A program made the translations under genes and the position numbers. Below, piece by piece: positions 17,416 to 26,440 of a stretch of 64,000 nt of DNA. The notes beneath the pieces are model-generated. The model did no database searches. It had not been told where the DNA came from and worked only from the letters and a program-made list of their open reading frames with translations. The number at the start of each line of letters is the position of its first letter. Position 1 is the stretch's first letter. The stretch is from PNNG01 sp046291695 (GTDB lineage Bacteria > Bacteroidota > Bacteroidia > UBA7662). The stretch covers positions 1 through 64,000 of the forward strand of contig JBKBSO010000019.1 of assembly GCA_046291695.1 (NCBI GenBank), written 5' to 3'.

Positions 17416-17904
17416 ATGCGCAATAAACTAATCGCACTTCTTGTTTTAGCAAGCTTGCATTTTGGTTGTAAAAAAGATCAAGTAGTTGGCATCTCCTATC
17501 CTGCCGAAGGGCCTTTTGGTCCAAACGTACTTGCTGAAGGGCGTACTGAATACCCCAGAGACCTCTGCTTTGAAGCTTATTTGGGCGATGACAACCACTT
17601 ACTTGTGCGCTTTATTGGAGAAACAGCTTTTTCCCGCTTCGATACAGTAGGTCAATCACCCAGTGGCATTCCTTTGGTCACCGAAAGAAGATTTGGGATA
17701 TGGACTTGGATACATGGGAACCAACACAATGTGTTGGTCTCTAATTTTGAGGGTACCACATTTATGCAAAACGTCGAAAGCATCGAAAATCGAGGCCGGG
17801 TACTGCATCGCATGCGATTTGAAAAGGGTCATACTTACCGCATCGAAATCTTCGAAAACAACGCAAGTTCACCTACACGCGTAAAGCGAATAAGCATCGA
17901 ATAA
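17416..17904 (+). CDS. small lipoprotein of unknown function
   Basis: 162 residues from the ATG at 17416. MRNKLIALLVLASLHFGC is a lipoprotein signal with the cysteine at residue 18, followed by KKDQ. The mature part has no family I recognise; it looks all-beta, with alternating strands such as HNVLVSNFEGTTF and a final strand before a charged end. An upstream in-frame ATG at 17365 would place 17 non-hydrophobic residues before the signal, so it was not used. It stands alone between a pseudogene and a convergent minus-strand gene, and no partner is implied by context. Its KKDQ motif after the cysteine matches the start of the GH13 lipoprotein at 15127-16503, probably a sorting-type coincidence. 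Confidence 0.7.
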   Translation: MRNKLIALLVLASLHFGCKKDQVVGISYPAEGPFGPNVLAEGRTEYPRDLCFEAYLGDDNHLLVRFIGETAFSRFDTVGQSPSGIPLVTERRFGIWTWIHGNQHNVLVSNFEGTTFMQNVESIENRGRVLHRMRFEKGHTYRIEIFENNASSPTRVKRISIE

Positions 17905-18044
17905 AAGGGAGAAGTGTACATCTTGTATCTCTGGTAGCGTCCTGCGAAGCCAAGGACAGGGGGACCTGACATTAAATGCAAGCGATAGGAAATGAGCAGT
18001 AGGTAAAAATGCTCATGAAAATATACTCCCAACGCAAGGCTTCT

Positions 18045-21032
18045 TCACTCCATCATCCCAATCACTTCATCGAGCAAATTCGTGCGCAAATTCAGTTGAG
18101 CTAACAAATTGGGCTGGGCCGACGGATGTACCCGATTCGACAAAAAAACAAGCACCAAGTCATTACCTGGGTCAATCCACACAAAAGTTCCTGTAAATCC
18201 GGCATGTCCAAAGCTGTAGGGAGAAGCTTTACTTCCCGATGCGGCTACAAGCCCGTTTTCCACTTTTAAAGGCCGATCCCATAATAACCCCCTCCGATTA
18301 CCAGCAAATTGAGGCGAGCTGAATAAATCAATGGTCGATAAGGGCAATGGGCCTTCCGCATCGAGCAAAGGCGCACAGAGGCGTAACACATCGGCAGCAT
18401 GGGCAAACAAACCGGCATGTCCGGCTACACCGCCCAACAAGGCTGCAATTGGGTCGTGTACCTGGCCATGCAACAAGCTAAGCCGAAAAGTTTTGTCCTG
18501 CTCAGTAGGGGCAATTTGGTGTGGATGGAGGGCCTGCATCTCGCCCCGCCTTTGCAGCGGATTATAGCCCATGGTTACACACTGCAAAGGTTCAAAAAAC
18601 TGCTGCTCTACATAGGCTTCGGCCGGCATGCCTGTTATACGCTCTACGACCCGCCAAAGTAACATGGGCCCCAAATCGCTGTACACCATTTTCCCAGCCG
18701 GCTGTAAGGGTGTTTCAAGTATCCACTGAAAAACAGAATCGCGTATGGTCGTTTTGATCTTCAGCTCATCATTTATCGTAAAAGTAGCTGTTTGTGGGTT
18801 GGGGTTATACCAAAATGGATCGGGCTTGCCTCCTTTGAAAGTGCGTTTCCAAAAGGGCACAAAGGCTGGCAAACCCGCCTGATGCGCCATAAGTTCACGT
18901 AAAGTTCGGCTGCCAATGGGATAAGCTTTGGTTTCGGGCAAAAAAAAACCGAGCGAGGAATCAATCGGCAACTTCCCTTCGGCATGCAATTGCATCAGTC
19001 CCAGACCGGTTCCCAGCACTTTGCTGAGTGATGCCAAGTCATATACATGCGTTTGACGTACTGGAATCCGATTTTGATAGTCGGTAAAACCATAAGATTT
19101 GGCATAAATAACTTCAGCCCCACGCGCAATCATCAACTGTGCACCCGGTAGGGCCCGCATTTTAATGGCCTGCTCTACTTGACGGTCGATTCGGCCAAAG
19201 TCGGATGGCCGCAGACCCCATTGGCCAGGATCTCCAAAACGCAATTGCCGATTTTGCAGGGCCTTGGTTTGTAAACCGCAGCCGGCCGGCATATCGGGCG
19301 ATACACTTACCGGCAACTGGCCTTTAAAAGGCATTACCCCAAAAAGCGCCTGAGCAGCAGCTTTCCATGCCCAACTATGCTCTTCAAAACCACAAATCAG
19401 GCTGCCCCCCATGTCAAAACCGGCTAAACTGTAGGCATTGCCAAATACCAATTGCACATGCGGTTTGGTAGCCAACAGGGAGCGCATGCGGTTTTGGGTT
19501 TGAATATCAAGTCCAAACAACTGGGTTGCGCGTTGGCTACTCAGGTGCCAACTTACCACTACCTCATCATAATCGGCCATTTGTACCGCCAGCTGGTTGA
19601 GCATCAAACTGTCGAATTTCATGGGCATATAAAAATGATCGGCCCTGCTGTAAAGGCCCATGGCTTCGTAAAAGGCCGTTGCCCCAGCATTTTCGCCTAC
19701 CCCAATGTGCAATCGTTTTTGTGGGCTGCGGGCACGAAGCGGTACCAACTTATCGGGATTTTTAACCAAGGTGATGGCTTGCTCAAAAATGCGTTGTTGC
19801 AGGGCCCCGGCAGCGGCTGGGTTGAGGTCAGCATACAAACCCGTGGTATCTACCCTACGCTTCTCCTGTAAACCCACCCAATACTTCACCGCCAGCATGC
19901 GCTTTACCCTTTTTTCGATGCTTCGCCAACTGATGCGGTCGTCTTCTAAGGCCTTAAAAATGCTGTTAATGGCTACCGGAACATCCATGCTGTAGAGCAA
20001 GATGTCGTTACCAGCCAATAGCGCAAGGGCATCTACTTCGCCCGGCAGATAATAATCGGCAACGCCTTTCATATTGAGCGCATCGGTAAATACCAAGCCT
20101 TCAAAGTCGAGTTCGTCTTTTAAAAGCTTTTGCACCACTTCTTTGCTCAAGGTACTGGCCCGGTTAGGTGTTTTGTCGAGCGAAGGAATGGCAAGATGCG
20201 CCACCATGACACTCCCTACTCCCGCCCTGATCAACCGCTTAAAAGGCACCAATTCCAAGGTATCGAGCTGCTTACGACTGGCTTTTACCACAGGTAAGGC
20301 GTAGTGTGAATCGGCATCGGTATCGCCATGCCCCGGGAAATGCTTGGCACAGGCCAATACACCCCCATCTTGCAAGCCCTGCATATAGGCGATACCCTTT
20401 TCGGCTACTAAATGCTTGTTTTCGCCAAACGAACGGAAACTAATGACTGGATTATGGGGGTTGTTGTTGATATCAACTACGGGTGAAAAGCTTACATGCA
20501 CGCCCAAACGGCGGCTTTGCGCAGCAATTTGCCGGCCCATTTCGTAAATAAGTTTTTGATCGCTAATGGCGCCCAAAGTCATCTGATAAGGATACTTCAC
20601 CGTGCTATCGAGGCGCATGGCAAGGCCCCATTCGGCATCCATGGCTATGAGCAAGGGCACCGTTGCGGCTTGTTGGTAAGCATTGGTGTGCAAGGCCTGC
20701 CGCACGGGCGTGCCTTTCATAAAAATGAGCCCCCCTATATGATAGGATTCAATCAATTTCAAAAGTTTGGCATCGGGCTTATCGGTTTGAGCATGTGCAG
20801 CTACCATAAACAACTGCCCTAGCCGCTGCGTGTCGTTCATGGCCTCGTATACCGAGTCAACCCACTCGTTTTGCACATAGGGCAAAGGCACACGCGGTGG
20901 CTTTTTTTCGCTCAGTAACGATTGATGGTGGGCTTCGGAATAGGATTTCGGAGCCAGACTATCGCCGGCCGACAAGCCAAAAAACGACAATACAACAGTA
21001 AAGAACAACGACAAGAAATAAGATACGCGCAT
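18045..21032 (-). CDS. GH3 beta-N-acetylhexosaminidase fused to a beta-lactamase-fold serine hydrolase
   Basis: About 995 residues from the ATG at 21032, with a signal peptide (FLSLFFTVVLSFFGLSAG). Residues about 50-400 are a NagZ-like GH3 domain with KHFPGHGDTDADSH near 229 and the nucleophile Asp in VFTDALNMKGV near 316. A GH3 C-terminal domain spans about 420-600. Residues about 620-990 are a class C beta-lactamase/esterase fold with SLSK near 666, YSDLGP near 781 (YxN position occupied by D) and GHAGFTGT near 940. The first domain should remove N-acetylglucosamine from peptidoglycan fragments; the second could be a peptidase, amidase or esterase on the same material. This pairing is known in Bacteroidota. 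The upstream ATG at 21077 gives a poorer signal peptide. Confidence 0.88.
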   Translation of the reverse strand: MRVSYFLSLFFTVVLSFFGLSAGDSLAPKSYSEAHHQSLLSEKKPPRVPLPYVQNEWVDSVYEAMNDTQRLGQLFMVAAHAQTDKPDAKLLKLIESYHIGGLIFMKGTPVRQALHTNAYQQAATVPLLIAMDAEWGLAMRLDSTVKYPYQMTLGAISDQKLIYEMGRQIAAQSRRLGVHVSFSPVVDINNNPHNPVISFRSFGENKHLVAEKGIAYMQGLQDGGVLACAKHFPGHGDTDADSHYALPVVKASRKQLDTLELVPFKRLIRAGVGSVMVAHLAIPSLDKTPNRASTLSKEVVQKLLKDELDFEGLVFTDALNMKGVADYYLPGEVDALALLAGNDILLYSMDVPVAINSIFKALEDDRISWRSIEKRVKRMLAVKYWVGLQEKRRVDTTGLYADLNPAAAGALQQRIFEQAITLVKNPDKLVPLRARSPQKRLHIGVGENAGATAFYEAMGLYSRADHFYMPMKFDSLMLNQLAVQMADYDEVVVSWHLSSQRATQLFGLDIQTQNRMRSLLATKPHVQLVFGNAYSLAGFDMGGSLICGFEEHSWAWKAAAQALFGVMPFKGQLPVSVSPDMPAGCGLQTKALQNRQLRFGDPGQWGLRPSDFGRIDRQVEQAIKMRALPGAQLMIARGAEVIYAKSYGFTDYQNRIPVRQTHVYDLASLSKVLGTGLGLMQLHAEGKLPIDSSLGFFLPETKAYPIGSRTLRELMAHQAGLPAFVPFWKRTFKGGKPDPFWYNPNPQTATFTINDELKIKTTIRDSVFQWILETPLQPAGKMVYSDLGPMLLWRVVERITGMPAEAYVEQQFFEPLQCVTMGYNPLQRRGEMQALHPHQIAPTEQDKTFRLSLLHGQVHDPIAALLGGVAGHAGLFAHAADVLRLCAPLLDAEGPLPLSTIDLFSSPQFAGNRRGLLWDRPLKVENGLVAASGSKASPYSFGHAGFTGTFVWIDPGNDLVLVFLSNRVHPSAQPNLLAQLNLRTNLLDEVIGMME

Positions 21033-21065
21033 AACGATCAAACGGATATTCAGCTTGTTTATGCT

Positions 21066-21073
21066 CAAAGATA
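21066..21073 (-). promoter_or_regulatory. Bacteroidota-type -7 element (TATCTTTG) for the GH3 fusion gene
   Basis: On the minus strand TATCTTTG is a full match to TAnnTTTG, 33 bases before the ATG at 21032. It lies in the 116-base divergent region shared with the YfcC-type transporter gene. No -33 TTG at standard spacing is seen. Confidence 0.5.
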
Positions 21074-21148
21074 GCAAGCCTCGGCAGCAAACTGAAGGAC
21101 ATCAAGGGCGATGGTGAATAATCTCCTGTTTTTTTGTTGATTTGTGCC

Positions 21149-22750
21149 ATGGCAAAAATCAGGATTCCGCATACCTACGTGCTTTTATTTGGTATTCTTT
21201 GTTTGGCTGCTGCCCTCAGCTGGTGGCTGCCCGGAGGTAGTTTTGAACGCGAAATCCGCGATGTAAACGGAACAGCCAGGACGCTGATTCTGGCCGATAC
21301 CTTTCAGGAAATGCCAGCCGAACCCCAAAGCTGGCAGGTACTCACCGCCTTTTACAGAGGATTTGAGCGGCAATCGGGTATCATCATTTTTATTTTTATC
21401 GTAGGTGGGGTATTTTACATCCTGCAGCAAAGCCGTGCACTCGATTTGGGCATCATCAGCCTGGTAAAACGAGCCAACCGCCTCGATAAATTCCCCCTCA
21501 GCCGTCAATTGGGTTCCGGCCCTATTCTCATCAGTTTGTCGATGTTGCTATTCGCCATTTTCGGCGCGGTCTTCGGCATGAGCGAAGAAACCATCCCCTT
21601 TGTGCTCATTTTTGTACCGTTGGCCATATCTATGGGGTACGATGCCATCACTGGCCTGGCCATGTGTTTTGTGGGAGCAGCCCTAGGCTTTGCCGGAGCC
21701 TTGCTTAACCCTTTTACCATCGGAGTAGCACAGGGAATTGCCGGCTTGCAGCCATTCAGTGGCTTGGAATTCAGACTCCTTTGTTTCGCCCTCATAAATC
21801 TGCTGGGCATTGGCTATGTGCTCTGGTATGCAGCCCGCATTAAGCAGAAACCCGAAAAAAGCTTCAGCACAACCGCCAATCTCTGGTGGCGCGAACAACG
21901 TCATCAAGTCGAAAAACTCCCCACCCACCGCCCAGGAGGTCGCAATAGCTGGTGGGCCTATGCCCTGATCTTGCTGAGCATACTGGCATTCAGCTGGCAA
22001 CACCCACAAAGCGAGCTTAACTTCGGCAATAAGAGCTATCTGCTGCCCGCTTTACCCTTGTTGGGCTTGTTTTTCGCGCTTAGCTGCCCATGGTTCATCC
22101 GCAAATCGGTGTATTACTTTATACTGCTTCAACTGGGTTTTTGCATAGCCGGTATTGTGCTGGGCGTCATGGCGCACGGCTGGTTCATGGAAGAAATCGC
22201 GGCCTGTTTCTTGGCCCTGGGCATCAGCAGCGCCATCAGCCTGAACATGCATCCCGATGCCTTTGTGAAACAGTTCCTCGATGGTGCACGCGACATTGCC
22301 GGAGCCGCACTGGTGGTAGGCCTTGCCGCCGGAATTTTGGTCATTCTCGAAGATGGCCGCATCATCGATAGCTTGCTCTACCATACGGCCGATAGCTTCA
22401 AAGAGGTTTCTCCGGCCTGGGCGGTCGAACTCATGTTCGCCATCCAAACCGCCATCAACATCTTGGTGCCCTCTGGCTCAGGCCAAGCTGCCCTTACCAT
22501 GCCTGTAATGGCTCCCTTGGCCGATTTACTGGGCATATCACGCCAATTGGCGGTGCTGGCTTTTCAGTTGGGCGATGGCTTTACCAACCTCATCACCCCT
22601 ACCTCCGGCGTGCTAATCGGGGTGCTGGGCATGGCCCGGGTAGAATATAGCCAGTGGTTTCGCTTTATGCTTCCCCTGCAATTGCTCCTGAGCATCCTGG
22701 GGCTGCTCCTCCTGCTACTGGCCTTGTATGGCAACTTCCCGGGCTTTTGA
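21149..22750 (+). CDS. YfcC-family membrane transporter (ArcD/DcuC-like)
   Basis: 533 residues from the ATG at 21149. About 11-13 hydrophobic segments span the length. The N-terminal HTYVLLFGILCLAAALSWWLPGG, split by the first long loop, and the internal GMSEETIPFVLIFVPLA and VPSGSGQAALTMPVMAPLAD stretches are characteristic of the YfcC group, where two inverted hairpin loops form the substrate site. Family members are proposed to move basic amino acids or C4-dicarboxylates; the substrate here cannot be read. It sits in the inner membrane. It is transcribed divergently from the GH3 fusion gene with 116 bases between, so coupling to recycling of peptidoglycan breakdown products is possible but only inferred. 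The ATG at 21134 would add five residues and is less likely. Confidence 0.82.
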   Translation: MAKIRIPHTYVLLFGILCLAAALSWWLPGGSFEREIRDVNGTARTLILADTFQEMPAEPQSWQVLTAFYRGFERQSGIIIFIFIVGGVFYILQQSRALDLGIISLVKRANRLDKFPLSRQLGSGPILISLSMLLFAIFGAVFGMSEETIPFVLIFVPLAISMGYDAITGLAMCFVGAALGFAGALLNPFTIGVAQGIAGLQPFSGLEFRLLCFALINLLGIGYVLWYAARIKQKPEKSFSTTANLWWREQRHQVEKLPTHRPGGRNSWWAYALILLSILAFSWQHPQSELNFGNKSYLLPALPLLGLFFALSCPWFIRKSVYYFILLQLGFCIAGIVLGVMAHGWFMEEIAACFLALGISSAISLNMHPDAFVKQFLDGARDIAGAALVVGLAAGILVILEDGRIIDSLLYHTADSFKEVSPAWAVELMFAIQTAINILVPSGSGQAALTMPVMAPLADLLGISRQLAVLAFQLGDGFTNLITPTSGVLIGVLGMARVEYSQWFRFMLPLQLLLSILGLLLLLLALYGNFPGF

Positions 22751-22777
22751 TTGACACAAGCTGTCGCACCTAAGCCC

Positions 22778-22785
22778 TATCTTTG
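22778..22785 (+). promoter_or_regulatory. Bacteroidota-type -7 element (TATCTTTG) for the exonuclease-ligase pair
   Basis: TATCTTTG is an exact consensus-type match, 37 bases before the ATG at 22823. A TTG at 22751-22753 lies 24 bases upstream, slightly further than the usual -33 spacing. Confidence 0.5.
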
Positions 22786-22822
22786 AACATCGACCTGCTT
22801 AAAACGTTAAGATGCTCAAGCT

Positions 22823-23842
22823 ATGGCACAACAAGAACTTCTGCAGTTTAGCCCACAAGGCATCTACTGCCCAAAGGCCGATGTTTACATCGATCCCTGG
22901 CGAAAGGTCCACAAAGCCCTCATCACCCACGCACATGCCGATCATGCCCGCTGGGGTCAAAAACACTACCTGGCGCACGAACATAACCGCGATGTGCTGC
23001 GCGAACGCCTGGGCAAAGACATCTCGCTACAGTGCGTTGCCTATGGCGAAAGCATTCGCATCAATGGCGTAGCCTTTAGCTGGCATCCGGCCGGACATAT
23101 TCCCGGCTCTGCCCAAATCAGGGTCGAATACCAAGGCGAAATTTGGGTGGTTTCGGGCGACTATAAAACCGAAAACGACGGCTTAAGTCCGGCCTATGAA
23201 GCCATACCCTGTCATACCTTCATCACCGAGTGCACCTTCGGCATGCCCGTGTATCGCTGGGAACCGCAACAAATGGTTTACGACGAAATCAACCGCTGGT
23301 GGGCCGAACAAAAAGCCTTGCAAATAAACTGCCTCCTGTATGGTTACTCCTTGGGAAAAGCGCAGCGCTTGTTACACGGACTGGATACAGGGCTGGGGCC
23401 CATTTTTGTACATCCCACCATCGACCGAATGAACCAGGCGCTCGAAGCAGTAGGTTATGTCCTTCCCAAAACCCTGCCACTAAACTGCTACGACGCTAAA
23501 TTACACGGTCGTGGCGTAATGGTACTCGCGCCTCCGGGAGCAGGAGGCGGAGATTGGGAAAAAAAATTCAGTCCATTCAGCGATGCTATGGCCTCGGGCT
23601 GGGCACAAATCAGGGGCAACCGCAGGCGGCAATCGCTCGATCGTGGCTTTGTCATCAGCGATCATGCCGATTACCCGGGCTTGCTTGAAGCTGTAGCAGC
23701 CAGCCAAGCCGAGCGGATCATTTGTACCCATGGCTTCACGGCACTTTTCAGTCGCCAATTGCAGGAGATGGGCATCGATGCCCGCGAAGAAAATACCCTT
23801 TTTAGCGGCGAAACCGAGCCACAACAGGAGAAAACCGCATGA
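22823..23842 (+). CDS. ligase-associated DNA exonuclease, metallo-beta-lactamase fold
   Basis: 339 residues. Metal-binding motifs of the MBL/beta-CASP-like DNA nuclease group are present: THAHADHA near residue 35, HPAGHIPGSAQI near 90, SGDYKTE near 111 and ISDHADY near 277, with a late THGF. The opening IYCPKADVYIDPW is typical of the exonuclease linked to ATP-dependent ligases (TIGR04122 type). It likely trims DNA ends in a repair pathway. Its stop overlaps the ligase start by ATGA, so the two are translationally coupled. The usual further partners, an Lhr-type helicase and a calcineurin-like phosphoesterase (PdeM), are not next to it. Confidence 0.9.
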   Translation: MAQQELLQFSPQGIYCPKADVYIDPWRKVHKALITHAHADHARWGQKHYLAHEHNRDVLRERLGKDISLQCVAYGESIRINGVAFSWHPAGHIPGSAQIRVEYQGEIWVVSGDYKTENDGLSPAYEAIPCHTFITECTFGMPVYRWEPQQMVYDEINRWWAEQKALQINCLLYGYSLGKAQRLLHGLDTGLGPIFVHPTIDRMNQALEAVGYVLPKTLPLNCYDAKLHGRGVMVLAPPGAGGGDWEKKFSPFSDAMASGWAQIRGNRRRQSLDRGFVISDHADYPGLLEAVAASQAERIICTHGFTALFSRQLQEMGIDAREENTLFSGETEPQQEKTA

Positions 23843-25428
23843 AAACCTTTACGGAACTGTTCCTCGCCCTCGACCGCAGCACGGCTACCCGCGACAAGGT
23901 ACAAGCCCTGGCCGATTATTTTAGCCAGGTACCCGATGCCGATGCGCTCTGGACCATCGCACTCTTCACCGGTCGCCGGCCAAAAAAAACCATAAACAGT
24001 AGCCAACTGCGCGACTGGGCTGCTGCCGAATCTGGCCTCAGCCAATGGATGCTCGACGAATGCTACCAACATGTAGGCGACCTGGCCGAAACCCTTTCAC
24101 TACTCCTGCCCGCGCCTCAAAACACCACCTTGCCCCCGCTGCACCAGCTTATGCTCCAAATAAAAGCGCTTAAGCAAGCTGATGAAAGCGAAAAACGGGC
24201 CTTTGTACTCCGCCAATGGCGACAACTTCCCCTATGGCCACGTTTTTTATTCAACAAATTACTCACCGGAGGGTTTCGGGTAGGCGTTTCCGAAAAACTG
24301 CTTATCAAAGGGCTGGCACAAGCCAAAAACATGGAAGAAAGCGCACTCAGCTACGCCCTTACCGGTAACTGGCAGGCCGATGATGGCCAAAGTTTAACCG
24401 ATTTGCTCGAAGCTTCCTCAGCTACCGACGCCTCAAAACCCTACCCTTTTTACCTGGCCTACCCCCTTGAGCAAGAACCCCACAGCCTCGGCCCCATTAA
24501 CGCATGGCAAGCCGAATGGAAATGGGATGGCATTCGGGCACAACTCATCAAGCGCGACAATACCGTTTTCCTCTGGTCGCGTGGCGAAGAACTCATCAGC
24601 GAAGCCTTTCCCGAGCTCATTGCTGCAGCAGAATCGCTGCCAGAAGCTTGTGTGGTAGATGGGGAACTGTTGTGTTTCGACACAGCCGGACCAATGCCCT
24701 TTGCGGCCCTCCAACAACGACTAGGAAGGAAAAAGCCCTCTAAAAAACTAACCCAACAGCTTCTCGCAGGCATGCTATTGTACGACCTGCTCGAATGGGA
24801 AGCTAAGGACCTCCGCGCACACAGCCTGAAGCACCGACATCAGCTACTTCAAACACTTTGCAAGACCTTAAACCCCGCTCATTTTCGCTTATCAGAGCCC
24901 TTAATAGCCAGCAGCTGGGAGGAGTTGGTGGCGTTTCGCCAGCAGAGTCGCGCGCAGTTGGCAGAAGGCCTCATGCTCAAACGGCTCGATTCCGCCTACG
25001 AAGCAGGCCGAAAAAAAGGCGACTGGTGGAAATGGAAGGTCGATCCGCTAAGCATCGACGCCGTTTTGTTGTATGCCCAGCAGGGCCATGGACGCCGGGC
25101 GGGGCTTTTTACAGATTACACCTTTGCACTCTGGCAGGGCAACAAACTGGTAACCTTTACCAAAGCCTACAGTGGCCTTAGCGATGTCGAAATCAAAGAA
25201 GTCGATCGTTTTATTAAGGCCCATACGCTTGAGAAATTCGGACCGGTACGAACGGTAACCCCCAGCCTGGTGTTCGAAATTGGCTTCGAAGGTTTGCAGG
25301 CCAGTAAGCGACATAAGTCGGGCGTAGCCTTGCGTTTTCCGAGAATTTTGCGCTGGCGCCGCGATAAAAAAGCGGAAGAAGCCAACCAACTCGATGATTT
25401 GCTGGCACTTTTGCCTCAAGCCGGCTAA
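23839..25428 (+). CDS. ATP-dependent DNA ligase
   Basis: 529 residues. The N-terminal ~200 residues are the helical DNA-binding domain. The adenylation motif I is EWKWDGIRAQ with the lysine near 228; motif III is VVDGELLCFD, motif IV EGLMLKRLD and motif V DWWKWKVDP. The C-terminal OB domain ends with LRFPRILRWRRDK, typical of ligases in the repair cassette with an MBL exonuclease (TIGR04120 type). It seals nicks using ATP and would be an accessory to the NAD-dependent LigA expected elsewhere in the genome. It starts inside the exonuclease stop codon (ATGA). An SDR gene follows after 49 bases, where a TATTTTCG near-match to the -7 element suggests a new transcript. Confidence 0.93.
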   Translation: MKTFTELFLALDRSTATRDKVQALADYFSQVPDADALWTIALFTGRRPKKTINSSQLRDWAAAESGLSQWMLDECYQHVGDLAETLSLLLPAPQNTTLPPLHQLMLQIKALKQADESEKRAFVLRQWRQLPLWPRFLFNKLLTGGFRVGVSEKLLIKGLAQAKNMEESALSYALTGNWQADDGQSLTDLLEASSATDASKPYPFYLAYPLEQEPHSLGPINAWQAEWKWDGIRAQLIKRDNTVFLWSRGEELISEAFPELIAAAESLPEACVVDGELLCFDTAGPMPFAALQQRLGRKKPSKKLTQQLLAGMLLYDLLEWEAKDLRAHSLKHRHQLLQTLCKTLNPAHFRLSEPLIASSWEELVAFRQQSRAQLAEGLMLKRLDSAYEAGRKKGDWWKWKVDPLSIDAVLLYAQQGHGRRAGLFTDYTFALWQGNKLVTFTKAYSGLSDVEIKEVDRFIKAHTLEKFGPVRTVTPSLVFEIGFEGLQASKRHKSGVALRFPRILRWRRDKKAEEANQLDDLLALLPQAG

Positions 25429-25477
25429 AAAGCCCAATAAAACTGCGAAATCGGGCTAATTCACGTATTTTCGCTGC

Positions 25478-26176
25478 ATGAATACCACCGATATCATCAT
25501 CATTACTGGCGTAAGTAAGGGCATTGGACTAGCTACCGCTAAATTGTTGTGCGAACAGGGCTATACCATAGCTGGCTGGGGGCGAAACAAACCAGCCTTT
25601 ACGCACGAGCATTTTCACTTTTTCAAATGCGATGTATCGGACCAACGACAGGTGGCTTCGGCCCTGCAATTTACCCGCACCCGCTTGGGCGAAAACTTCT
25701 ATGGACTCATCAACAATGCCGGATTCGGGCGTTTCGGCAAAGTAGAAGAATTGCCGCTCGAACAATGGCACGCCATGTTCAACACCAATGTGCATGGTCT
25801 TATGTACTGTACCCGTGAAATCGTTCCCTTTTTAAAAGCAAGGCAATCCGGCCACATCATCAACATCAGCTCCATCGCCGGCCTCAACGGCATTGTACAA
25901 GGCAGCGGATATTCGGCCACCAAATTTGCAGTGCGGGGCATCAGCCATGCGTTGTATGCCGAGCTACGCGAAGATGGCATCAAAGTAAGTTGTGTGTATC
26001 CCGGCTCTGTAGCCACGCATTTTTTTGATGAAGTAGAAGGCATCACCATCAACCCCAATATGCTTCAAGCCGAAGATGTGGCCACCCTCCTGCTTCAGCT
26101 ACTCCAAAGCCCACCCAATTTCCTTACCGTGGATGTGGAAATCAGGCCTTTGCAGCCAAAAGGCAAAAAGAAGTAA
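25478..26176 (+). CDS. short-chain dehydrogenase/reductase (SDR)
   Basis: 232 residues, one classical SDR domain. The dinucleotide-binding motif is TGVSKGIG near residue 10, followed by NNAG near 76, the catalytic Ser in INISSIAG near 128 and YSATK near 145. The sequence after the catalytic region contains CVYPGSVATHFF, typical of NADP-dependent 3-ketoacyl or sugar-alcohol reductases, but the substrate cannot be predicted. It is a soluble cytoplasmic enzyme without signal peptide, ending in a basic KGKKK tail. It does not overlap its neighbours and is probably its own unit. Confidence 0.9.
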   Translation: MNTTDIIIITGVSKGIGLATAKLLCEQGYTIAGWGRNKPAFTHEHFHFFKCDVSDQRQVASALQFTRTRLGENFYGLINNAGFGRFGKVEELPLEQWHAMFNTNVHGLMYCTREIVPFLKARQSGHIINISSIAGLNGIVQGSGYSATKFAVRGISHALYAELREDGIKVSCVYPGSVATHFFDEVEGITINPNMLQAEDVATLLLQLLQSPPNFLTVDVEIRPLQPKGKKK

Positions 26177-26329
26177 GAAGAGGGAAGTGTGCGGTCGAAG
26201 TCGAATGAGAAGTTGAAGTTGAAGGGTAAAATCTGATGTGCCGCAAAATTTTTAGGTGCGGATTTGGACCACATAAGGCGAGTAAATCACTTCCTTGCTA
26301 TCAACTGCTGCACACCTAACAAAAATGAG

Positions 26330-26356
26330 CGTCCTTCTTCTTGGGAGTAGAAGAAG
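26330..26356. repeat. intergenic hairpin repeat with core CTTGGGAG, copy 1
   Basis: CTTCTTC at 26334-26340 pairs with GAAGAAG at 26350-26356 around a 9-base loop TTGGGAGTA. The segment cgtccttct-cttgggag is nearly identical to one at 60348-60368 in another intergenic region, suggesting a dispersed element. It lies in the 264 bases before the M14 peptidase gene, which otherwise show only GA-rich simple sequence. Confidence 0.4.
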
Positions 26357-26440
26357 TTAATACTCGAAAGAAATCACCGTGGTATCTTACTGTTTAGCCA
26401 GCCATTTGCAACTCCCGATTTTTGCCTGCATTTTCGACGC

